From assembly GCF_021917145.1 (NCBI RefSeq), contig NC_061061.1, positions 15,577,484 through 15,641,483 of the forward strand: a stretch of 64,000 nucleotides of DNA, read 5' to 3'. Origin of the DNA: Hypomesus transpacificus (lineage: Eukaryota; Chordata; Actinopteri; Osmeriformes; Osmeridae). Positions 49,614 to 64,000 of this stretch are shown here, one piece after another. The translations under genes and the position numbers were made by a program. A model generated the notes under the pieces. The model worked only from the letters and a program-made list of their open reading frames with translations. It was not told where the DNA came from and made no database searches. Position 1 is the first letter of the stretch. The number at the start of each line of letters is the position of its first letter.

Positions 49614-52600
49614 TCAACCTGTGTGTGAGAAGCTTTTTTTTTTCCTTAATTCTGCTTTCTGTTTCTGTACCTCTTTGAAGACCTGAGAGAGAAAAAACAC
49701 ATGGTCAGCCAAAATCATGCTAATGATGATAAACAAGTTATTATAAGTAACATTATTCAATGACATGAAGCTAGTTCAGGTGGCCCATTGTATAAGCCAA
49801 AAATACCATCTCTGCCATTGATGTCTAGATATGGTCTCTAGTTGAATTTCTGAAGCAAAACCAGACCGCCAAAGTTGTGTCTGTGCTCATTCAATAAATA
49901 TTGATGTTAAACTATTACCTGCCTGAACCAGATTTGCAGTGTCATGCATTCATCATTAGTAAAATATTTGCTAGCAGATTTCAATTTTGAATGTGTATCG
50001 ATTCCACGAGGCCTTAAGCTCTCTACCTTGATGCAGAGGGCTTTCTTGGTCAGCCAGCGCCGGGTGATCCGCCTATAATACTCGGGGGGGAATGTATAGG
50101 TGATATCCAACTCCTGGCAAACACGTTCAAAAGTGTCATAGCGAGTCATCCTCAGGTGCTTCAGCAGCTTCTTCCTGCTGTCGATGGCCATCAACATCCT
50201 CCTTTTGTTAGCTTTGTCCTAAAGTAAATGTATTGAATCAGAGGACATAAAACTAAGGGGTTATGACAATCAACCAAAATAACTAATAGGGGAAAACTTG
50301 ACATTGAATATAATCTCCTTCAAGAGCATTTACCTCTCTTACTGAAAGAGGAAGTTGGGGACATTTTAGGACATACATAACTAGGACTGAATTATAATAA
50401 TGGGTAAAAATGTGACAACAGTGAATAGTACAGAATTTTGCAAATGTCTTTGTGGAATATGTATGGTCTGTCATAATTTCCCAGCATGCAGTTATTACCA
50501 CAACTCAATCTAATTTCAGGCCATGGTGTACAGAGGAAATCCTGCTGTCAAAACTCTTACCAAAGAGGCGGGGGAGTAATAATGAAATGTGTGGAAAGAT
50601 GTGTTCATGTCACTGCTATTGCGGCTTTAACATTACTTATGTTCCACACACACACCTTTGCATGTTTGTGCAGGTGCTCTTGATAGTTCCTGATTCTCAC
50701 AGTCAAAACGGCAACTGAAGAAAGAAAAAGAAACATCCCACAGTAGACATATTATGACTTGATTGTTCTTAGAGTAAAAGTAGTGTCTTGCTCTCGACTT
50801 TGAATTAGAATTTACTCTTGACTTCGGTGGAGCAGCGGTCAGATTCATCCCTCTGGACTTTTTCAATCAGCTGCTCCTTTTTCAAGCGTAGTTTTTCACT
50901 CTGAGGATGTGTCAAGGGATTATACAATTATTTCCCAAATCAGGCCAAAAAATGTCGCCCCTCTAGAGAGACTTGTTGACTAGCAGCTAACAGCATACAA
51001 TACCATTACCATAAATTAGCCTATGAACACTACAAAGTCATTATAATACACAGAGTCATTATAATTTATGGAAAGATAAGAAATACAGTGGTCTCAGTGA
51101 GAGCAGACCAATGGAGGACACAGGGACATACATGGCTTGCTAGTTCCAATGTCAGTATTCTCTTGACCAGGTCATCAGTTCTGGCAACACAGAAAATAAT
51201 ACCATGAAGACTCAAATTGCACTGGATATCTAATAAATTAAACCCATTGTTAAGTAAGAACATGAATTAGGTTTTCTTATCAGTGTTTACATTCATAAAA
51301 TAGTGCACATACGTTTGAGCAAGGGGAACTGCCGCATAATCCATTTTCAACATCGTTGGAGGAAGATCACTGAGCTGGCTTTGAAACACTGCATAAAATC
51401 AAGTAAAGGGAGTCAGGTGGCTGAGCGGTTAGGGAATCGGGCTAGTAATCTGAAGGTTGCCAGTTCGATTTCCGGCCGTGCCAAATGATGTTGTGTCCTG
51501 GGCAAGGCACTTCACCCTGCTTGCCTCGGGTGAATGTCCCTGTACTTACTGTAAGTCGGTCTGCATAAGAGCGTCTGCTAAATGACTAAATGTAATCAAG
51601 TGCCCACAGTATTTGTTACATAGTTAAAAACAGTGAGATACTTCCAAAGAAGGTTTGTTTTCCTCAAAGAACATACCTGGTTTCCTTTTCCTTGCAGCTC
51701 GGGCATAGTTTCTAACAGGCTGAATGGAAAAGCTTCCAGTGCCTGGAGGAATATAATAAAAATGTTTCACATTAAATACATTTAGTCTAACAAGTGGATT
51801 GGAGTATGTGCTGAACTTGAGACAACTGTAGAACATTCTGCACATTGTCTTGCAATGAAGAAATCATCGCTATGGTACAGTTTATTTTGCTTTGTGTTTA
51901 TGAGAGCAATAAGCAAGGAAGAAAGGTAGCCTCCAGTCAATATAAGTAGCCTAGTTAGTGTGGTGTGATAAACGCTACTGTGGTTTCCCCACATCCTCTT
52001 GATCAAAACCACTCATCAGCAGAACTCATTAATAATCAGTCTTGTTTGGTCTCTAAATACAAATAACCAGCCCATTCTAGCATTAGTTTAATTTAAAAAA
52101 ATGTGTAGCATTTCCTTGCCACCATAAATAAATAACTGCCATAAGATCACTAATTCTGACGGGCGATGTCCTAGGTGGAATATGACACATCCACAAGACT
52201 TTCTCTGATGTAGCTATCATGGCCTCTGGAAAGTACAGTGCCATCTACTGACCTGCTTGAAATCATACCGTTTTTAATAATCTCTTTTTTTCCTCCGTCT
52301 TGGAAAATAAAACGAATTAATGCACAGATCATATAGTTAAACGTAGCCCGTTGGCAAGAAGAGTTCCATGATTTTTTAAATAAGAACGTACTGATGATAC
52401 AAAGAACAATCAGCAAAGATTTCAAACATATTTAATCTCTAACCCAGGTAGCTATAACAATTCCCCCCCGACGACATATCTATCCAGTAGGCCCACATAG
52501 TTATAGCTAAAGGTAGGTTGTGTTTTTTGTTGTTGCTGCCATACTCACCTATGTTCGCAGGCCTTGCAATCAAATGCGATAAACATGCCCCATTTTTCAA

Positions 52601-52705
52601 AGGGAGACCTGGGGTAGTCCCATTTAGTCTTGATATAATACCACTTTCTCGCAAAACGATAGAGGCCGTTTTTAAAGCACCCCTTAGTGCCAAGCTTGTG
52701 AACAT
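49614..52705 (-). CDS. mrps15: mrps15, mitochondrial ribosomal protein uS15m
   Basis: Component of the mitochondrial small ribosomal subunit that binds 12S rRNA. Eight coding exons: 52705-52549, 51742-51677, 51388-51313, 51180-51132, 50900-50816, 50714-50656, 50218-50027 and 49682-49614. They total 753 nt, or 250 residues (human 257). The first exon encodes a Ser/Arg-rich, acid-poor presequence ([20 protein letters not shown]). The S15 core follows: [32 protein letters not shown] and [13 protein letters not shown]. The last exon contains a run of ten A that sets the frame to the stop, ending KKKSFSHTG; slippage or a sequencing error here would change the C-terminus. The left end of the csf3r coding region is only 0.53 kb upstream. 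Confidence 0.95.
51410..51596 (+). mobile_element. tRNA-derived SINE (family A)
   Basis: Plus-orientation copy beginning GTCAGGTGGCTGAGCGGTTA, with box B CAGTTCGATTTCC and tail GCGTCTGCTAAATGACTAAA. It lies 20 bp upstream of mrps15 exon 3, antisense to the gene. Confidence 0.9.
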
Positions 52706-52955
52706 AGTTGATACACAAACAACTTCAGTCTTTCAACTAAAAAATGAAAAATCCTGACAGCATTTGTCCCCTACAGGAGGGCCGCCATTTTGCTAGACTA
52801 AACTAGTAGAACATGATCAAGAAGGGTCTAGGTTAGTTAATCGATGCTTGATTTTAATCGATGCTTGACAAAAAATACATCGAATATTTAGGCTATTGTA
52901 AATATACCCTGCATATGCCCCATGTTGTTATGCAGCATGAATACAATATATTAAC

Positions 52956-52956
<1 letters not shown>

Positions 52957-52986
<30 letters not shown>
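52957..52986 (+). repeat. Homopolymer of 30 C
   Basis: An uninterrupted 30-base C run in the 0.5 kb between csf3r and mrps15, so the minus (gene) strand carries G30. A possible transposon fragment (GGGAGACTCCCAGAACTTCC) follows at 53040-53100. The length is uncertain because of sequencing limits. Confidence 0.8.
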
Positions 52987-53231
52987 ACTCCCTCTCGCTT
53001 GCTTCCGATTTCTGGGAGATTGTATAGCATTTGCGGGCGTCAGGGAGCCACTATTAAAATGCGGGAGACTCCCAGAACTTCCGGGAGACTTGGGATGTCT
53101 GTGATTGGATTAGGTACAGCACTGTGGAGGTTAATGGCACTTCACTCTGAAATGTTCTCGGAATCCAAATGAACAATCTAACCTGCATGCAAATTCCAAT
53201 CATTTCTTTAATGTCTAATCAACAACTGGGG

Positions 53232-56200
53232 TTAAATGTCATTTTCAGCATCATTCATTGTTAATGCTTGAAGCAAAGGAAAGTCTTCCCAAAGAAAGCC
53301 CACCCCTCCCTGTCCCTGGGCACCATGTTGACACTCTCTAAAGGCCATCTCTTCACTGGGTAGTCCATGGTCAAAGATGTGTGTGTCCAGGAATGGCTTT
53401 GGGCTGTCAGGCTCCTCTTCATACAGAAGTGGCTGAGTGGACTCTGACCGCAAGTATTTGTGAGACTGGGCCTCTTTCTGAGCTGCTGCCTGACTGGCTG
53501 GCTGACTGGCTGGCTGACTAGCTGTCTGGCATTCTGGCCTACTTGCTGGTTGGCTCGCATATGGACCAACAAAGATTACAGTGCCATATGTAACTGATTC
53601 TTGTTGTGACCCGGAGTAACCAGGGCTGAGAGGGGAGCCACAAATGGACTCGCCTAGGTCACTGGTATCGTTGCCACTTCCATAGTCCAACCAAGGGTCA
53701 TCTTTAAACTTTACACCCCCTTCCTCCAGTATTTTGTTGGGGATGTCAATAAAGCTGAGATGAGATAGACAGACTGAGGGCAATTCCTGGATTGGAGAAG
53801 TATCCTACATTACGGAAAAAGGATAATTATTTGCTTAGTTTTGTCAAAATATTATCATGCACAAAGAGGAATGCTAAAGAGAGTACAAAATGAAACACCT
53901 GGATTTCTTCTGATGTGGTCCACATCTTGATGCTGCTGTTAGCTGGGTCTGGGATCATGGGCCAAAAGCACGTCTTCAGCCTTAAGATATGAATTGATTA
54001 TGTGGTGATAAAAAAAGCAAGATTGTGGTAATTGCTGATATGATGAACTAGTAAAAGGCTCACCGCTTCTGCTTTGTGAAACAGGTTAAAGCTGTAAAGA
54101 TGACAAACAATGACACACCAACACAAACTACAATCACAGCCATGACAACTTCCAGGGCATCTAAAAAAAAGGAAGCAGAAAAAAAGCCTTTATTAATTCT
54201 GCTTTTGTGATGCATCTGTAGCACCCATATATACATCACCACCACACGTATAAATATTTATAGAGAAATATACAAACCTATGGTCTCAGGTTTGACAAAC
54301 TGAACTGTTGTCCCGTTAAAACTCCCTCCATATGTGCTGACCATGATAAAAGCTTCTAAGACGGATGTTGAGCTGATCTCATTTAAGACCGCTATCCTTT
54401 TTGTTAGGTCTCCATTCACAACTGAAAAAAGTGTGGGAAAGTGTCATTACATGACTTATACAGTGAAAGCTAATCAGAGCAAAATGCTAAATATATATTA
54501 TTCCCCAACCTTTAACATTTCCCTGTTTATTCCAGTAAAATATCTTGTAGCTGTGGATGATTCCATTTCTTTTGGTTAAAGGAACTTCGTCCCAGGTCAG
54601 CTCAATTTGTGGATGCCGGTTCTTCCTAATCCTCAGAATTGGAGCTTCAGATGGGGCTGTCATACAAACGGAAGGACACTTAGATCTCACAAAATCATAT
54701 TAGGAAAAATCATAAACGCTTTGATCTTTCACAACACAGGGCTATCATAAACAGCACAGAGGACTAAAGTAAGGTTTACTTCAGCATATGCCCAGCAGAG
54801 GGAAGCATTGTATCAAAGTAATTTTCTTTGCAATATAGGCTCACCTAGTATTTGCCCAAAGGGGGTCAAAGACCCCCCATTTCAGTCTTTGATCTCACAA
54901 AGACCAAGGTGCAAGGTCTAGTCTTTACCGACTTACCCTTTTGTCTAGAGTATGCTTCAACGGTTCGAGAAATGCCAATCTCATGCCTATACGTTGCGTA
55001 CACAGAGATCCCATAAGGCCTATACGGCTCAATGCCCTCTGCAAACAAGAATAAATGGATTAGGGAAGGTCCATGTTCATGCATCCCTAGAAACCGTGTG
55101 AACAAAATCAGCGAAGTGCATCCTGTCCACAATGAAGGGTTTGAATCAAAACTAAAGATAAAAAATAAAAAATAAATATGCTGGGCATACGTGATATGAC
55201 AAAGCTGGATTGATTTCTGTCATTCCAGTCAAAGAAGATGTGGGGTGGGTCCCTTTCACACAAGGGTCTCCACTCTACCACATATCCGGTGATGTCAGAC
55301 GACAACGAGACCGTCGCCCACTCTACCATAAGAGATGAGTCCCCATGAGAAACCACACGGACATCTGACACTGCAGGCAGAGCTGAGGACAAGAACGACA
55401 AAGTTCTTGTTCATGTCACAGACGCAAAATAGGACATACATCGTCTGTTTTTATAACACAATCCAATGATTTTGCCAAACGATGAACCGTTCGTCCTGCA
55501 GATACATCTGAATCCTTCCCATGAATATTCAATGCGAAGACCCACAAAGTAAAGAATCCGTAGGCTACCTCTGTTCAGAATGACAGGCACTTCCGTTGGA
55601 ACGGACCTCCCTGCAGCATTCACAGCCCTGAGATACACTCTTCTGATTTCTCTGGGAAGCTGAAAAGTACAGCGGCTGGCTGATGTCGAGCACACTTGGA
55701 TTCTCTCCCCTCGTGCTCTCAGGAACGAGACGATGTAGGACACATTCATGCTATTGGCACGAAATTGGGTGGACGGCTACAAGGGGATTTGAAGAACATA
55801 GTTTCTGAACTACTGCCAACATGAAAGAAAACACAACATTGTGTCATGTGTTGAGGTTTTTTTGCAGTCTGTATTATTTTGTGTGTTTGACTGTGTGTGT
55901 GCATGTCTCTTGCCTTCCACAACAAGCACACAGTGAGATTATTTTTCCTCTGCTCCCCAGATACCTTTGTCCAAAAGTCAAGTCTTCCAGTCGGAGCTGA
56001 GAAGAGACAGGGAAGACACTCAAAAGTGGAAAGGTCTCCACTTTTCTCATTAGCTTGAGAAAGAACACAATTGTCTATACATGCACTTTAAAAGACGCCA
56101 ACACAAGTCAATACATCAATTCACCCAAAGCTATGGCAGGATAGAAAATGTAGAACATCATACAGCATACTGAGTAGAGAGAAAAGTAAGCCTAGCGAAA

Positions 56201-58149
56201 GGAAGGTCAAATATATAACTCCCCCAAAATGTTGATGCATAGTACCCTAGTACATACCCTTTTCTTGGGTGAATCCAACATGGCTGCGACTCCATTCGCT
56301 CCAGGGGCTCTGATTGTATCGAACTCGGAGTCGTGCTAGGTACTCCTTTCCATGGAGTAGACGACATACCGTACCGTGCATCACACGGGTCACTGGGATT
56401 ACAATCGGTGCTAGGAGCTGGGATCACACACACACACACACGCACCACATGGTGATAATAGTAATTGTCAGTTTTTAAGTCAACTTGTGTTCCAAGGCAG
56501 CACTGTATGACATGGTCTTTCACCATTTTCTCATTCCACAGCTCTTTGTCTGCAGGTTTCAGTAGAACTTCCAGGTTTAATCTGTTCTCAGGTACCCACA
56601 GTAGCTGATCAGACAGACTCCAACAGAACTTCAGACAGCCATTACTATTGGGCTCCGATTGAATTGCCACAATGTTTGGAGGGTCAAACTTTGCTGCAAT
56701 ATGAGAGTCACATTCATTGTCAGTATTCATGGTACAGTATGTTAAGATTGTGCTGGGCCAATCTTTTCCAGTCCCATGCTTGATTTGAATGTTTCCCAGT
56801 GACAGTACTTTAATATTAAAATACTCTATCTTTGAGTTCATTAGAAGATTTTAACATAATACATACATACATCACAACAGATTCTACACACTGTTTACAT
56901 CCGTACCTGACGCCACAGGCTCTAGAAGCAGATGCTTTGAAGTAGCTTGGCCCAAAGCATTCACTGATCTTACGAATATCTCCATATCCGAGAACAGGAC
57001 AAAATCCCCACGTTGAATTGTGTAGTGATGGACCCCCAGTGGAATTTCATACATTTTCTTTCTCTCACTCTTTGGTAAGTCGCTGAAGAAATGAAAAAGT
57101 AAGTTATCATGTACCAGAACAATTCTCAAAACATGACATCTAAAATATTATATAAAATCTGAAATTGCATTATGAATATATCACAATTCATAAGATGAAC
57201 TTTCAGAGAAGTCATATCCTTTGATACCTGATCTCTGTGTGAAGGGTGTACTGTGTTGGCAGTTGGGTGTTCTTCCCAGGGTCCCAGCTACATGTCAGAG
57301 TGCTTGGTGTAGTGAGATTAGTGACACAGCTAAGGTTCTGAGGCACTGAAGGTAAAACTATGGAAACACAAGATTTCAGGTTTAGCCAAATGCAAAAGCT
57401 GTATGCTAAATCCTCTATGTATACATTGAAGCCATATACTAAATCTATGATGCGCCACAAACAAATAGAGAAAGAAACAAAACCACTCTTACATCCAGCT
57501 TTTATCTCCACTCCTCCAACCTTTTGGCATGATTGGCCCACCAGGACACAGCATGTGAGAAAAGCTCTGGTTTCTGTGAAGTTGGAGATGAAGACCCTAG
57601 AGATGCTCCCGTTCTCATTGGCTGCTGCAGGACTGCTGGGAAGGAGGTGCTGGCCAAGGTGCCACTGCATATGAACATCTTGTCCCTCAGCCAGAGGACA
57701 GTCATTGCTGATGACACACCAGGCTGTGACGTGTGACCCTGAAGCCACCACAGGGGTAGAAGTCTGCACCTCGCTACACAGTGACGTGTTGACTTTTTAT
57801 AAAGGGGAAGAGGCGCAGGAAGCAAAGAAAATAATGGTTGGCATTTGGAAGTATATCTATTGTAATACACCATGAAACAGGGAGGAAAAGTATCTTTACA
57901 GATGCCACATAATTGGGTATATTGAGTGTTCCATCTGCATAATTTGTTATCATATCTATGGTTTTGCTTTCACAAATGCCACTTTTTTTTATAACAATGT
58001 GGGTGTGGATTCTAATCAATTGTCTGTGCAACAATTGGCAAAGTGGTGCCATTTAAAACTGCTGATTTAATTTAGACGGCGCACAGCTCACCATTTTTCA
58101 TTCCTTTCACAAATGCCAGGAGTATAGGGAGAACCCAGGCAGATACCAT
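53232..58149 (-). CDS. csf3r: csf3r, granulocyte colony-stimulating factor receptor
   Basis: Class I cytokine receptor that drives neutrophil production through JAK/STAT signalling. Fifteen coding exons: 58149-58092, 57792-57493, 57345-57228, 57082-56907, 56693-56524, 56417-56258, 55996-55914, 55776-55569, 55382-55191, 55038-54937, 54656-54510, 54421-54278, 54160-54064, 53980-53899 and 53804-53232. They total 2610 nt, or 869 residues (human 836). Order: signal peptide (WVLPILLAF), Ig-like domain (exon 2), cytokine-receptor homology domain (exons 3-6, VPQNLSC and WSEWS near residue 314), three fibronectin III domains of two exons each (exons 7-12), and a membrane helix in exon 13 (VVMAVIVVCVGVSLFVIF). 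Box 1 is WPMIPDPANSS (exon 14). Box 2-like sequence and the tail lie in exon 15, where YLRSESTQPLL aligns with the human site YLRCDSTQPLL. The exon 7 donor appears to be GC. The tail carries QPAS repeats. Confidence 0.95.
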
Positions 58150-58434
58150 GGCGTTTAAAGCTGATAGGAACATAAAATAAATGACTGATTTTGAATGAGA
58201 AATGACAAAATCAAATGGCAACCCTTGGAATACAAACAACAGTCGAATATGTGTGTCAATAACATATTTTAATGTGGGGGAAGGGATGTGTCATACCTCA
58301 TCAAAACCAATCAGAAAGATTTCATGGCGTTTAACTATTACAAGCTGACTGAATTCTTCTGTGAACTAAACTTCAATGATGTTAACATGAAACTACAGTA
58401 CACACTCAACCAACAAACAATACTAAATACTCAC

Positions 58435-58560
58435 AATTCCACATTCACATAAGACTGATCACTCTGGGACCTTGTTCGGAACTCCACTGGAAAGATGGCT
58501 ACCGTCAGGACATGTCTGTGCCTCTGTGCAGTCTGAGAGGATAGAGAAAACAGTTATTGT
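58435..58560 (-). other. csf3r: Candidate csf3r 5' non-coding exon
   Basis: An acceptor (CTATCAG) lies about 11 nt upstream of the csf3r ATG. A donor (GGAATT then GTGAGT) ends a possible upstream exon at 58435. The right boundary is a guess. Confidence 0.3.
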
Positions 58561-58599
58561 CTGTCCTTAAGCTTGTTACTGCTATTCTTTGCTGGAAGT

Positions 58600-64000
<5,401 letters not shown>

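Noticed and set aside
49907-50197. Extension of mrps15 past 50027 (continuing [10 protein letters not shown])
   Set aside because: A good donor (AAG then GTAGAG) and a downstream exon beginning VFKEVQK match the human protein better.
53000-53110. DNA transposon end (GGGAGACTCCCAGAACTTCC)
   Set aside because: Suggestive of a dispersed element, but there is only one copy and no terminal repeats are visible.
53480-53575. CRISPR-like array
   Set aside because: Short coding tandem repeats without spacers, in a vertebrate gene.
56158-56841. A single 227-codon csf3r exon
   Set aside because: Its final part is in the wrong frame; splitting at 56524 and 56417 restores the WSEWS motif and correct phases.

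Overview
The window is vertebrate nuclear DNA, almost certainly from a ray-finned (teleost) fish. The evidence is short multi-exon genes with GT-AG introns, fish-type tRNA-derived SINEs whose 3' tails resemble L2 LINEs, palindromic MITE-like elements, and many CA/GA/TA microsatellites. The abundance of one SINE family hints at a smelt- or salmon-like lineage, but this is a weak inference.

Eight protein-coding genes can be reconstructed exon by exon. All lie head-to-tail on the minus strand. From left to right they are: zfat (zinc finger and AT-hook protein; 3' end outside the window), dync1i1 (cytoplasmic dynein 1 intermediate chain), ptp4a3 (PRL-3 phosphatase), stk40 (pseudokinase), oscp1, a small PLAC8/ponzr-like gene, mrps15 (mitochondrial ribosomal protein) and csf3r (G-CSF receptor). 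Seven reading frames close from ATG to stop with consistent intron phases: 624, 173, 438, 390, 115, 250 and 869 residues. zfat contributes 1071 codons before the left edge.

Layout: 1-5990 zfat; 5.99-8.6 kb apparently non-coding, with a promoter-like patch near 7.6-8.1 kb; 8.98-14.15 kb dync1i1; 16.1-23.1 kb ptp4a3 with a long first intron; 23.4-40.3 kb stk40 with a 2.8 kb 3' UTR and two probable non-coding 5' exons; 42.5-47.4 kb oscp1; 47.7-48.6 kb the PLAC8-like gene; 49.3-52.7 kb mrps15; 53.2-58.5 kb csf3r; 58.5-64 kb no recognisable gene, but a roughly 330 bp GA-rich tract.

The order stk40-oscp1-mrps15-csf3r matches human 1p34.3. Human LSM10, which lies between STK40 and OSCP1, is not seen, and a PLAC8-like gene sits between oscp1 and mrps15. 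zfat and ptp4a3 are both on human 8q24, and DYNC1I1 is on human 7q. The genes do not form a pathway; the neighbourhood is conserved ancestral linkage. The most notable signals are two GC-AG introns, a zinc finger with shortened spacing, candidate upstream ORFs and an RFX-like site at ptp4a3, AGCT-rich clusters just downstream of first exons, nested SINEs, and several lineage-specific low-complexity expansions. I did not find an unknown biological system.
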